Shown one piece after another: positions 55,282 through 63,945 of a stretch of 64,000 nt of DNA. Below the pieces are notes generated by a model. The model was given only the letters and a program-made list of their open reading frames with translations, searched no databases and was not told the DNA's origin. Position 1 is the first letter of the stretch. Each line of letters starts with the position of its first letter. The stretch is taken from NCBI RefSeq assembly GCF_016405905.1, contig NZ_JAEFCB010000023.1, forward strand, positions 27,226-91,225, written 5' to 3'. The translations under genes and the position numbers were made by a program. The stretch is from Variovorax sp. IB41. Its GTDB lineage: Bacteria; Pseudomonadota; Gammaproteobacteria; Burkholderiales; Burkholderiaceae_C.

Positions 55282-56202
55282 ATGCGAATCACCGTCTACC
55301 TCACCGACAACCGCCCAGACCCCTGGATCGAGGGCCTCAAGGCCGAACTCCCCGATGCCGTCATCGAAGCCTGGAAGCCCGGCGCACCGCAGGCCGACCA
55401 TGCCGTGGTGTGGGCGCCGCCGCAGGAATTCATCGACCAGCAGCCCGCGCTGCGCGGCATCTTCAACATTGGCGCGGGCGTCGATGCGCTGCTCAAGCTC
55501 AAGGTACCCGCGCACACGCGCATCGTGCGGCTCGACGATGCGGGCATGTCGGTGCAGATGGCCGAATACGTGTGCCACACGCTCATCCGCCACTTCCGCG
55601 AGTTCGACGTGTACGAGGCGGATGCGCGCGAAGGCAAATGGAGCTACCGCAAGCCGAAGCTGCGGCGCGACTTTCCGGTCGGGATCATGGGCCTGGGCGT
55701 GCTGGGCGAACGCGTGGCCAAGGCCGTCGCGCAGTTCGAGTTTCCGGTGCTGGGCTGGAGCCGCTCGCCCAAGGCGATCGAGGGCGTGCAGGTGTTCAGC
55801 GGCGAGGCGCAGTTCGATGAATTTCTTTCGTCCACGCGCGTGCTGGTCAACCTGCTGCCGCTGACCGAGGCCACGCGCGGCATCCTCAATCGCAAGACGC
55901 TGGGCAAGTTGAAGCCCGAGGGCTATCTCATCAGCATCGCGCGCGGCGCCCACCTCGTGGAAGAGGACCTGATCCCCATGCTGGACGCCGGCGAGCTCGC
56001 GGGCGCGACGCTCGATGTGTTCCAGGTCGAGCCGCTACCGGCTGACCACGCCTTCTGGCGCCATCCAAAGATCACCGTCACGCCCCATGGTTCGGCGCGC
56101 ACGCTGCGCGAGGAGTCCATCGCGCAGATCGCCGGGAAGATCCGCGCGATGGAAGAGGGCCGGCCGATCAACGGCATCGTCGATCCCGTCCGCGGTTACT
56201 GA
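55282..56202 (+). CDS. ghrA: Glyoxylate/hydroxypyruvate reductase A
   Basis: A 306-residue D-2-hydroxyacid dehydrogenase that reduces glyoxylate or hydroxypyruvate using NADPH. The dinucleotide-binding motif GIMGLGVLGERVAKAV (about residues 133-148) precedes the catalytic Arg in SIARGAHLVEEDLI, Glu in FQVEPLP and His in VTPHGSA. Features such as IFNIGAGVDALLKL and DAGMSVQMAEYVCHTLIRHFREFDVY match GhrA rather than GhrB. Length agrees with GhrA (312). The gap to the IclR gene carries a small AGGG-GAAA-CCCT hairpin (56245-56256) before a T-rich stretch, a weak terminator. Confidence 0.92.
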   Translation: MRITVYLTDNRPDPWIEGLKAELPDAVIEAWKPGAPQADHAVVWAPPQEFIDQQPALRGIFNIGAGVDALLKLKVPAHTRIVRLDDAGMSVQMAEYVCHTLIRHFREFDVYEADAREGKWSYRKPKLRRDFPVGIMGLGVLGERVAKAVAQFEFPVLGWSRSPKAIEGVQVFSGEAQFDEFLSSTRVLVNLLPLTEATRGILNRKTLGKLKPEGYLISIARGAHLVEEDLIPMLDAGELAGATLDVFQVEPLPADHAFWRHPKITVTPHGSARTLREESIAQIAGKIRAMEEGRPINGIVDPVRGY

Positions 56203-56267
56203 CGCGATGCGCCACCGGCGATCTCGCTGAAAGGAGGCGAATGAAGGGGAAACCCTGACGCTTTTGT

Positions 56268-56285
56268 TTTTCACATACGCGAAAA
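56268..56285. promoter_or_regulatory. IclR-type dyad just before the iclR-like gene
   Basis: TTTTC (56268-56272) and GAAAA (56281-56285) are inverted around ACATACGC. The dyad ends 7 bases before the ATG, so binding would block transcription or a leaderless start. Many IclR proteins regulate their own genes; that it binds here is inferred. Confidence 0.45.
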
Positions 56286-56292
56286 TTTATTC

Positions 56293-57042
56293 ATGGTTGT
56301 GAAAACAGCGTTTCGCGTGATCGAGATCGTCGAGCTCTTCGCCCGGGAGAAGCAGCCGCTGGCGCTGTCCGAGATGGCACGGCTGCTCGACATGCCGGTG
56401 TCCAGTTGCCTCGGCCTCATCCGCACGCTCGAAGAGCAGGGCTACATGTACGAAACCGGCCGCCGCCAGGGCTACTACCCGACGGGCCGGCTGCTCGCGA
56501 TGGCGCAGGTCATCGCCGCGCACGACCCGGTGCTCGACCGGGTAAAGGCCACGCTCGAGGAACTGCGCGACGCCGCGCGCGAGACCGTGGTGTTCGGCAA
56601 GTTCCGCGATGCGACCCAGGTGGTCTACCTCGACGTGCTGAGCGCGCCGCAAAGCATCCGCTACACGGCCGAGTCGGGCGAGACGCGGCCCGCCTACGCC
56701 AACTCTCTGGGCCGCGCGCTGCTCTCCACGCTCGCGCCCGAGGCGCGCCGCAAGCTCCTGGACGCCACGGCGCTCCTGCCGCTGACCGACGCGACGCTCA
56801 CCACCACCGACGCCATCGAGGCCGAACTGCAGCGCTCCGCCGCGCGCGGCTGGTACGGCAACCTCGGCGAAAGCATTCCCGACCTGATCGGCCTGGCCTG
56901 GCCGCTGCGCATCGGCGGCGAGGCCTATGCGATCTCGGTCGCGGGCCCGCGCTACCGCATGGAGCCGCGCATCGAGGAGATCGCCGCGATGCTGCGCTCG
57001 GCGTGCCTGGCGATCGAACCCAAGACAGAAAGCCCCCGATGA
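56293..57042 (+). CDS. IclR-family transcriptional regulator
   Basis: A 249-residue regulator with an N-terminal winged helix (residues about 3-60: FRVIEIVELFAREKQPLALSEMARLLDMPVSSCLGLIRTLEEQGY) and an IclR effector domain (ETVVFGKFRDATQVVYLDV, YANSLGRALLSTL, RGWYGNLGESIPDLIGLAWPLR). No ribosome site lies directly before ATG 56293. Its stop overlaps the cupin gene as ATGA, placing it in the same operon as the genes it most likely controls: cupin, Bug protein, CoA-transferase, acyl-CoA dehydrogenase and acylphosphatase. Confidence 0.9.
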   Translation: MVVKTAFRVIEIVELFAREKQPLALSEMARLLDMPVSSCLGLIRTLEEQGYMYETGRRQGYYPTGRLLAMAQVIAAHDPVLDRVKATLEELRDAARETVVFGKFRDATQVVYLDVLSAPQSIRYTAESGETRPAYANSLGRALLSTLAPEARRKLLDATALLPLTDATLTTTDAIEAELQRSAARGWYGNLGESIPDLIGLAWPLRIGGEAYAISVAGPRYRMEPRIEEIAAMLRSACLAIEPKTESPR

Positions 57043-57443
57043 CCACCACCACCACCACCACCACCGCTGCACGCTACTTCGTCCGCGAGGACGAGATCGC
57101 CGGCTACCACCCGGCCAACCACACCGGCACGCTGAACAAGCGCCTGATCGGTCCCGAGACCGTGGGCGCCAGGCAGCTGGAGGTGCTGGTGGGCCACATC
57201 CAGAAGGGCAAGGGCGCGCTGCCGCATGCGCACCCGGGCATCGAGCAGGTCTGCTACATGCTCGAAGGCCGCGCGGTCGCCGAGGTGGGCGGCCAGCGGC
57301 AGGAGCTGCACCCCGGCGACAGCTGCTTTTTTCCGGCCGACGCGATGCACACCTTCACGGTGGTGAGCGAGGAGCCGGTGCGCGTGCTGGTGATCTACAG
57401 CCCGCCGTACGAGGAACTGCCGGAGCGCGTGATCCGGCCCTGA
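57039..57443 (+). CDS. Cupin-domain protein
   Basis: A 134-residue single-domain cupin. Motif 1 is visible as HAHPGIEQVCYMLEGRAVAEVGG and motif 2 as PGDSCFFPADAMHTFTVV, giving a probable metal site of two His, one Glu and a further His. Residues 2-9 are eight threonines encoded by eight perfect ACC repeats (57042-57065). It overlaps the IclR gene by 4 bp. It may be an isomerase, dioxygenase or ligand-binding protein of the pathway; none is demonstrable. Confidence 0.88.
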   Translation: MTTTTTTTTAARYFVREDEIAGYHPANHTGTLNKRLIGPETVGARQLEVLVGHIQKGKGALPHAHPGIEQVCYMLEGRAVAEVGGQRQELHPGDSCFFPADAMHTFTVVSEEPVRVLVIYSPPYEELPERVIRP

Positions 57444-57469
57444 ACGACAACCACCCGGAGACAAAAACC

Positions 57470-58483
57470 ATGCAGACGAAGAACGCGACAGAAACAGTCG
57501 CGGTGGAAAGCCGCCGCCGTTTCATTTCCATCGGCGCCGCCGCGGGCCTCGCCGGCGCCGCGCCCTGGGCCTTCGCGCAGGACGGCGGCTATCCGAAGCA
57601 GCCGATCCGCCTGGTCGTGCCCTTCGCGGCCGGCAGCGGCACCGACGCGGTGGCGCGCATCACGGGGCAGATGCTCGGCGAAGCGCTCAAGGGCTCGGTC
57701 ATCGTGGACAACAAGGCGGGCGCCAACGGCGTGATCGGCGCGGAAGCGGTGGCCAAGGCGCCGCCCGACGGCTACACGCTCTTCATGACCACCAACACCA
57801 CGCACTCGGCCAACCCGAGCCTCATGAAGCACCTGCCCTACGACCCGGTGAAGGACTTCGCGCCCGTCAGCCGCATGGGCAACCTGCCGTTCATGCTGGT
57901 GGTCAACAACGACCTGCCGGTCAAGAGCGTGGCCGAGCTCCTGGCCTGGGGCCGCGCGCATCCGGGCAAGCTCACCTACGCGAGCGGCAACAGCACCGGC
58001 ATCGTGAGCGGCGCCACGCTCTCGCGCATGAGCGGCGTGCCGATGCTGCACGTGCCCTACAAGAGCACGCCGCCGGCCATCGCCGACCTGATCGGCGGGC
58101 AGGTCTCGATGATGGTGGTCGACCTCGCCGCGGGGCTCGCGACGGTGAAGGCCGGCAAGATGCGCGCGATCGCGGTCACCACGCAGGAGCGCACCAAGCT
58201 CTTTCCCGAGCTGCCGCCGCTGGCGGACACGCCCGAGCTCAAGGGCTTCGACATCACTTCGTGGAACGGCGTGTTCGCGCCGGCCGGCACGCCGCGCGAC
58301 ATCGTGCTGAAACTCAACAAGGCGTTGTCGGAGATGGCCAACGGCACGGTCTTTCGCGAGCGCGTGAGCAAGCTGGGCTTCGATGCGTTCGGCAGCACGC
58401 CGGAAGAGCTGGGCGCATTCACCGTGTCGGAACTGGCCAAGTGGAAGAAGCTGATCCAGGCCGCCGGCATCCAGCCCGAATGA
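57470..58483 (+). CDS. Bug-family tripartite tricarboxylate transporter substrate-binding protein
   Basis: A 337-residue periplasmic binding protein of the Bug/TctC family. The N-terminus carries a twin-arginine-like signal (SRRRFISIGAAAGLAGAAPWAFAQ). The mature part shows PIRLVVPFAAGSGTDAVARITGQ, DNKAGANGVIGAEAVAKAPPDGYTLF and VPYKSTPPAIADLIGGQVSMMV, all typical. Such proteins capture carboxylic acids; no TctA/TctB permease genes are nearby, as is common in Variovorax and Bordetella. It overlaps the CoA-transferase gene by 4 bp. Confidence 0.92.
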   Translation: MQTKNATETVAVESRRRFISIGAAAGLAGAAPWAFAQDGGYPKQPIRLVVPFAAGSGTDAVARITGQMLGEALKGSVIVDNKAGANGVIGAEAVAKAPPDGYTLFMTTNTTHSANPSLMKHLPYDPVKDFAPVSRMGNLPFMLVVNNDLPVKSVAELLAWGRAHPGKLTYASGNSTGIVSGATLSRMSGVPMLHVPYKSTPPAIADLIGGQVSMMVVDLAAGLATVKAGKMRAIAVTTQERTKLFPELPPLADTPELKGFDITSWNGVFAPAGTPRDIVLKLNKALSEMANGTVFRERVSKLGFDAFGSTPEELGAFTVSELAKWKKLIQAAGIQPE

Positions 58484-59718
58484 GTTCGCAAGACACGCCC
58501 GCCGCCGGCCCGCTGCAGGGCCTGCGCATCCTCGACCTCACGGCCGTGGTGATGGGCCCCTACGCCACGCAGACGCTCGGCGACTTGGGCGCCGACATCG
58601 TCAAGGTCGAGCCGCCTTCGGGCGACAACCTGCGCGCCGTCGGTCCGATGCGCCATGCGGGCATGGGCGCGATGGCGATGCACCTGAACCGCAACAAGCG
58701 CTCGATCGTGCTCGACCTGAAGCAGCCCGAAGGCCGCGAGGCGTGCCTGCGGCTCGCGGCGGGCTGCGATGCGCTCATCTACAACACGCGCCCGCAGGCG
58801 ATGGCGCGGCTCGGGCTCGGCTACGAGGCGGTGGCGGCGGTCAACCCGAAGATCGTCTACCTCGGCGCCTTCGGCTACGGCGAAGAAGGCCCGTATGCCG
58901 GCAAGCCCGCGTACGACGACCTGATCCAGGGCGCGGCCGGCGTCGCCTCGCTTTTCGCGCAGCAAAGCGGCGATGCGCCGCGCTATGCGCCAGTCACGCT
59001 CGCCGACCGTGCCGTGGGCCTGCAGGCGGCCATCGCGCTCCTCGCCGCGGTGCTCAACGCGCAGCGCACCGGCAAGGGCCAGGCGGTGGAGGTGCCGATG
59101 TTCGAGGCGCTCTCGCAGTTCGTGATGGGCGACCACCTCGGCGGCCACAGCTTCGAGCCGCCGCTCGGACCCACCGGCTACGCGCGGCTGCTCGCGCCGC
59201 ATCGCAAGCCGTATGCGACGGCCGACGGGCACCTGAGCGTGCTCATCTACAACGACAAGCACTGGCAGGCCTTCTTCGACGTGATCGGCCGGCCCGAGCT
59301 GCGCACTTCGCCGATGTTCGGCACGCACACGGCGCGCGCCGCGAACATCGGCGCGGTCTATGCGTTCGTCGCCGAAGTGATGGCCACGCGCGGCAGCGAC
59401 GAATGGATGGCGGTGCTGGAGGCGGCCGACATTCCGGTCGCGCGCCTGCACAGTACCGAGAGCCTGCTCGACGACGCGCACCTGCGCGCGGTCGGTTTCT
59501 TTCCCGAGTTCGATCACCCGAGCGAAGGCCGCATCCGCACGCTCGCGCCAGTCGGGCGCTACAGCGCCACGCCCGCGTCGATCCGCCGCCCCGCGCCGCG
59601 CATCGGCGAGCAGAGCGTGGAGCTGCTGCGCGAAGCGGGCTACGCGGACGACGACATCGAACGCATGCTCGCGCGCGGCGTCACGCTGCAGCCGGAACCC
59701 ACGAAAGACAGCGAATGA
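58480..59718 (+). CDS. Class III CoA-transferase (CaiB/BaiF family)
   Basis: A 412-residue family III CoA-transferase that moves CoA between carboxylic acids. The N-terminal LRILDLTAVVMGPYATQTLGDLGADIVKVEPPSGD and the LNRNKRSIVLDLKQPEGREACLRL block are typical. The probable catalytic Asp is Asp146 in PAYDDLIQGAAG. Start 58480 overlaps the Bug gene as ATGA; the stop overlaps the next gene likewise. In this operon it would activate the imported acid as a CoA thioester before desaturation. Confidence 0.93.
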   Translation: MSSQDTPAAGPLQGLRILDLTAVVMGPYATQTLGDLGADIVKVEPPSGDNLRAVGPMRHAGMGAMAMHLNRNKRSIVLDLKQPEGREACLRLAAGCDALIYNTRPQAMARLGLGYEAVAAVNPKIVYLGAFGYGEEGPYAGKPAYDDLIQGAAGVASLFAQQSGDAPRYAPVTLADRAVGLQAAIALLAAVLNAQRTGKGQAVEVPMFEALSQFVMGDHLGGHSFEPPLGPTGYARLLAPHRKPYATADGHLSVLIYNDKHWQAFFDVIGRPELRTSPMFGTHTARAANIGAVYAFVAEVMATRGSDEWMAVLEAADIPVARLHSTESLLDDAHLRAVGFFPEFDHPSEGRIRTLAPVGRYSATPASIRRPAPRIGEQSVELLREAGYADDDIERMLARGVTLQPEPTKDSE

Positions 59719-60884
59719 ATTTCTCCCTGAACGAAGACCAGCGCTCGCTCGTCGCGGCCATCGAGCGGCTCTGCGAAGACTTCCCCATCGACTACTGGCG
59801 CGACCACGACGAGCGCGCCGCGTTCCCGCACGAGTTCCACCGCGCCGTTGCCCAAAGCGGCTGGCTCGGCATCGCAATGCCCGAGGCGCAAGGCGGCGCG
59901 GGCCTGGGCATCACCGAGGCGGCGCTGATGATGCGCGCCATCAGCGCCTCGGGCGCGGGCATGTCGGGCGCGTCGTCGGTGCACATGAACATCTTCGGAC
60001 TCAACCCGGTGGTGGTGTTCGGCACCGAGGCGCAGCGCCAGCGCTTCCTGCCGCCGCTGATCGCGGGCACCGAGAAGGCGTGCTTCGCCGTGACCGAGCC
60101 CGATGCGGGCCTGGACACCACGCGCCTGAAGACACAGGCGGTGCGCCAGCCGAACGGCGGCTACCTGCTGCACGGCCGCAAGATATGGATCTCGACCGCG
60201 CAGGTGGCCGACCGCATGCTGATCCTCACGCGCACCACGCCCATCGAGCAGGCGAAGAAGCCGACGCAGGGCTTGACGCTCTTCTACACGACGCTGGACC
60301 GCAGCAAGGTCGAGGTGCGCGAGATCCACAAGCTCGGGCGCGCGGCGGTGGACTCCAACATGCTCTTCATCGACGGCCTCCAAGTGCCCGAGGAAGACCG
60401 CATCGGCGAGGAAGGCCGCGGCTTCGAATACATCCTGCACGGCCTCAACCCCGAGCGCATATTGATCGCCGCCGAAGCCATCGGCATCGGCCGCGCCGCG
60501 CTGCGCATCGCCGCGCAGTACGCGCAGGAGCGCGTCGTGTTCGGCCGGCCGATCGGCCAGAACCAGGGCGTGGCGCATCCGCTCGCGCGCGCCTGGGCCA
60601 ACCTGGAGGCGGCCGACCTGATGATGCTCAAGGCCGCGACGCTGTACGACGCGAACGAGCCCTGCGGCATCGAGGCCAACGCGGCCAAGTACCTCGCGGC
60701 CGAGGCGGCGCACGACGCATGCCAGAACGCGGTCCTCACGCTCGGCGGCATGGGCTATGCGAAGGAATACCATGTCGAGCGCCTGCTGCGCGAGAGCTAC
60801 ATCCCGCGCATCGCGCCGGTGAGCCCGCAGATGATCCTGAACTTCATCGCCGAGAAGGCGCTCGGGCTGCCCAAGTCGTACTGA
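59715..60884 (+). CDS. Acyl-CoA dehydrogenase family protein
   Basis: A 389-residue FAD-dependent acyl-CoA dehydrogenase. FAD region CFAVTEPDAGLDTTRLKTQAV and the GRAAVDSNMLFIDGLQVPEEDRIGEEGRGFEYILHGLNPERI segment are clear. The candidate base is Glu247 in LNPERILIAAEAIG, the helix position used by isovaleryl-CoA dehydrogenase; the other usual position reads YIPRIAPVSPQM and lacks Glu. It probably acts on a branched, cyclic or dicarboxylic acyl-CoA from the CoA-transferase. It is coupled by ATGA overlap. Confidence 0.92.
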   Translation: MNFSLNEDQRSLVAAIERLCEDFPIDYWRDHDERAAFPHEFHRAVAQSGWLGIAMPEAQGGAGLGITEAALMMRAISASGAGMSGASSVHMNIFGLNPVVVFGTEAQRQRFLPPLIAGTEKACFAVTEPDAGLDTTRLKTQAVRQPNGGYLLHGRKIWISTAQVADRMLILTRTTPIEQAKKPTQGLTLFYTTLDRSKVEVREIHKLGRAAVDSNMLFIDGLQVPEEDRIGEEGRGFEYILHGLNPERILIAAEAIGIGRAALRIAAQYAQERVVFGRPIGQNQGVAHPLARAWANLEAADLMMLKAATLYDANEPCGIEANAAKYLAAEAAHDACQNAVLTLGGMGYAKEYHVERLLRESYIPRIAPVSPQMILNFIAEKALGLPKSY

Positions 60885-60895
60885 CCGCTGTCCAT

Positions 60896-61192
60896 ATGAA
60901 CCTCAACGCCATCGTCACCCGCCATCTCGTCGTCCGCGGCCTCGTGCAGGGCGTGGGCTATCGCTGGTCGATGGTGCAGGCTGCGCAGCGGCTCGGCGTG
61001 CGCGGCTGGGTGCGCAACCGGCGCGACGGCAACGTGGAGGCGCTCGCGGCCGGAGAGGCCGATGCGGTCGAGGCGCTGATCCGCTGGGCGCGCCAGGGGC
61101 CGGCCGGTGCGCGCGTGGATGCGGTCGATGTGAACCAGATCGCGCCCGCGAGCGATGCGCCCGACGGCTTCGCGCAGCGCGAAACCGTCTAG
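60896..61192 (+). CDS. acyP: Acylphosphatase
   Basis: A 98-residue acylphosphatase, which hydrolyses acyl-phosphates. The signature RGLVQGVGYRWSM supplies the phosphate-binding loop and the catalytic Arg, and GWVRNRRDGNVEALAAG the second conserved block with catalytic Asn. Length matches the family (about 90-100). It begins 11 bp after the acyl-CoA dehydrogenase gene and looks like the last gene of the operon. Confidence 0.93.
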   Translation: MNLNAIVTRHLVVRGLVQGVGYRWSMVQAAQRLGVRGWVRNRRDGNVEALAAGEADAVEALIRWARQGPAGARVDAVDVNQIAPASDAPDGFAQRETV

Positions 61193-61200
61193 TCTTGCTG

Positions 61201-61261
61201 TGTCACGGGTTCTGGGGTTGAACTGGAATGAGTGCTCAAGTCAAAACGGAATGGGTGCTCA
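61201..61261. mobile_element. IS21-like terminal remnant
   Basis: The sequence begins TGT and contains the repeat GGAATGAGTGCTCA (61225-61238) and GGAATGGGTGCTCA (61248-61261), 23 bp apart and 13 of 14 identical. This resembles, from memory, the multiple terminal repeats of IS21-family elements. No transposase gene remains. The stretch from 61262 to 61482 holds no gene I can support; a short frame on the minus strand ends at 61299-61301 and could be part of the lost element. Confidence 0.45.
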
Positions 61262-61482
61262 GGGACCATCGGAACGCGCACCTGCAGCACATGCGCCCTT
61301 AGATCTGCCCGCGCTGCTTGATCTTGAGCAGGTCCATCGAAGGCCGGCACGACGCGCCCGACTACCGCAGCCAATAACGCAAGATGTACCTCGGAATTGA
61401 AGCTGAACGCACGCACATATCACGGCTTCTCAGGCGCGAGGCTGGCGATGCCAACCTACGAGAGTCTCCATACCAACTCCCA

Positions 61483-61902
61483 TCATGAGCGCGCCTCGAG
61501 AGCGCCGTTGGATGAGATGCAGGAATTCCTTCCCGTGAAAGCGCTGCCTGTCGATGTTGTGCTCGCCTGCGCAGGTGCATAGCGTTCGATCCATTTCGCT
61601 GCGACTGCATATGCCATCGTTGGGCGCTTCGGACGGCAATCCTTGACCGGGTAGCCGCAGTCTTGAGCCATCACCTTGGTTTTCGCGATGCGCTGCTCGA
61701 CCAAGCCGATGATCAGATCATCGTTCACGAGCGCGCCTGCAGCCATCACCGTCTCGACCTGCTTTCCCAACGCTGTCCCGGCCTTGATTGCCGCGCGCAG
61801 CATGTCGCCTGTCGATATCTGGGGAATTGCGAACTCTTGGCAGATCAGGCTGGCTTGCGTGCCTTTGCCTGCGCCTGGAGGACCAGGTAAAACCAGCTTC
61901 AT
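61483..61902 (-). pseudogene. adk: Decayed adenylate kinase (adk) paralogue
   Basis: The first about 85 residues are good adenylate kinase: MKLVLPGPPGAGKGTQASLI with an intact P-loop, GIPQISTGDM-like IPQISTGDMLRAAIKAG, and VNDDLIIGLVEQRIA. After DCGYPVKD the frame loses similarity; the DGFPRT motif is garbled, about 15 core residues appear missing before an IER remnant, and the LID and C-terminal domains are absent or frameshifted. The start overlaps the acs stop as TGATG, so an intact ancestor was coupled to acs. Adenylate kinase would recycle the AMP made by acetyl-CoA synthetase, which explains the pairing. GC is low for this genome. Confidence 0.8.
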
Positions 61903-63908
61903 CAAACGCCCCGAGAACTTGTGCTGTCGCCTGATGCCGAAAACTGCTCAAGAATGGCGGGGTTCTCGAGTGTCGATGTGTCCTGTTTGACCTCTTCCCC
62001 ATTGGCGATCGAGCGGAGCAGACGACGCATGATTTTTCCGCTTCGTGTCTTGGGCAGACTTTCTCCGAATCGGACCTCCTTGGGCTTTGCGATGGGACCA
62101 ATCTCTGAGCCCACCCAGTTGCGCAGCTCGCTGATGAGCTGCAATGCTTCGTCGCCGCTCGGCAGGCTTCGCTTGAGAACCACGAACGCGCTGATCGCCT
62201 CGCCTGTGACGTCGTCAGGACGTCCTACCACTGCGGCTTCAGCGACCAACGGGTGCGCGACCAGCGCGGATTCAATCTCCATCGTTCCCATGCGATGTCC
62301 CGACACGTTCAGCACGTCATCGATGCGTCCTGTGATGGTGAAGTACCCGGTGAACTCATCGCGGATGGCGCCATCGCCAGCCAGATACAGATTGCCGCCG
62401 AGTTCGGCGGGGAAATACGCGCTCCTGAAGCGCTCGGGATCGCCCCAGATGGTTCGAATCATCGAAGGCCAGGGCCGCTTGACCACCAAGAGCCCGCCCT
62501 GTCCATTGGGAACCTCTACGCCCGATTCATCCACGATGGCAGCCTGAATGCCCGGTAGTGGCAAGGTACAGGAACCGGGCACCAGATCTGTGGCCCCCGG
62601 CAGCGGGGCAATCAGATGCCCTCCAGTCTCGGTCTGCCAGAACGTGTCGATCACCGGGCAGCGCTCGCCGCCGATGTTCCGGTGGTACCACATCCAGACT
62701 TCAGGATTGATAGGTTCTCCTACGGTGCCGAGCAGCCGCAAACTGGAAAGGTCGTACTGTTTCGGATGGATGTCCGCGTTCGTTTCCGCGGCCTTGATCA
62801 ACGCACGGATCGCGGTAGGCGCCGTATAGAAAATACTGACCTTGTGACGCGCGATCATGTCCCAGAAGCGGCCGCTATCCGGGTAGCTTGGCACGCCTTC
62901 GAAAACCACCTGCGTCGCGCCGGCGATCAAGGGACCATATGCGATGTACGTATGACCCGTGACCCATCCGATATCGGCTGTACACCAGAAGAGGTCGTCA
63001 GGCTTGAGGTCAAACGTCCACTGCATCGTCATCAATGCCCACAGCAGGTAGCCCGCGGTGCAGTGTTGAACCCCCTTGGGCTTACCGGTGGAGCCGGATG
63101 TATAGAGTACGAAGAGCGGATGCTCTGCATCGACGGGCTCTGCATCGCAGCTTTGTGGCTGGTTCGCCACGAGCTCACTCATCCAGCGATCACGGCCTTC
63201 GACCCATTCGATCTGGCCCCCGGTCCGACGATAGACCACTACCGCCCTGACGGCTGCACAGCCTCCCATCGCCAGCGCTTCGTCGACGATGGCCTTCAGC
63301 GGCAAATTTTTGCCGCCACGTACCTGTTGATCGGCGGTGATCAATGCCACCGCGCCCACATCCACCACCCGCTCTTGCAGCGACTTGGCGGAGAACCCTC
63401 CGAACACCACGGAGTGCGTTGCGCCGATGCGGGCACAGGCTTGCATGGCCACGATTCCCTCGATCGACATCGGCATGTAAATGACGACTCGATCACCAAG
63501 CCTCACACCCAGTTCTTTCAGCCCATTGGCGAGCTGGCAGACACGAGCGTGCAATTCGCCGTAGGTGATCTGGGTAACAGCTCCATCGTCCGCCTCGAAA
63601 ATGAGGGCAACCTTCTGCGCGTTTCCGTTCTTCAGATGACGGTCCAGACAGTTGTAAGAGGCATTGAGGGTGCCGCCATCAAACCATCGACAGAACGGTG
63701 CGTCGCTCTCGTCAAGTACCGTTGTGAAGGGCTTGCTCCAGTGCAACAGATCGCGCGCGCGACGACTCCAAAATCCTTCGTAGTCCCGCTCGGCTTCGTT
63801 GCACAGTGCGTGATAGGCATCCATGCCTGCAACCTCGGCGTTTCTTGCGAAGGAAGCCGGAGGATGGAAGGCACGATGCTCCGGGATTTTGGATTCCATG
63901 GATGACAT
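61902..63908 (-). CDS. acs: Acetyl-CoA synthetase (AMP-forming)
   Basis: A 668-residue enzyme that makes acetyl-CoA from acetate, ATP and CoA, releasing AMP and PPi. Motifs include the P-loop YTSGSTGKPKGVQH, CTADIGWVTGHTYIAYGPL, DTFWQTETGG, NVSGHRMGTMEIESAL and the acetylatable Lys region PKTRSGKIMRRLLR. Length agrees with Acs (about 650). It is lower in GC than most of the window (row 62041-62100 is 34/60 GC). ATG 63908 is used; ATG 63899 (MESKIPEH) is an alternative. It is followed directly by the adk remnant. Confidence 0.94.
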   Translation of the reverse strand: MSSMESKIPEHRAFHPPASFARNAEVAGMDAYHALCNEAERDYEGFWSRRARDLLHWSKPFTTVLDESDAPFCRWFDGGTLNASYNCLDRHLKNGNAQKVALIFEADDGAVTQITYGELHARVCQLANGLKELGVRLGDRVVIYMPMSIEGIVAMQACARIGATHSVVFGGFSAKSLQERVVDVGAVALITADQQVRGGKNLPLKAIVDEALAMGGCAAVRAVVVYRRTGGQIEWVEGRDRWMSELVANQPQSCDAEPVDAEHPLFVLYTSGSTGKPKGVQHCTAGYLLWALMTMQWTFDLKPDDLFWCTADIGWVTGHTYIAYGPLIAGATQVVFEGVPSYPDSGRFWDMIARHKVSIFYTAPTAIRALIKAAETNADIHPKQYDLSSLRLLGTVGEPINPEVWMWYHRNIGGERCPVIDTFWQTETGGHLIAPLPGATDLVPGSCTLPLPGIQAAIVDESGVEVPNGQGGLLVVKRPWPSMIRTIWGDPERFRSAYFPAELGGNLYLAGDGAIRDEFTGYFTITGRIDDVLNVSGHRMGTMEIESALVAHPLVAEAAVVGRPDDVTGEAISAFVVLKRSLPSGDEALQLISELRNWVGSEIGPIAKPKEVRFGESLPKTRSGKIMRRLLRSIANGEEVKQDTSTLENPAILEQFSASGDSTSSRGV

Positions 63909-63945
63909 AGTCCTGGTTCCTGAACTCTGGGTAGTAGCTTTGGAC

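Noticed and set aside
56241..56258. Five-codon ORF (MKGKP) after a perfect AAGGAGG in the ghrA-iclR gap
   Set aside because: It is too short to support and overlaps a weak terminator-like hairpin; chance is a sufficient explanation.
61362..61610. Minus-strand frame around the adk remnant as a separate gene
   Set aside because: It covers the decayed 3' part of adk in another frame and shows no independent coding character.
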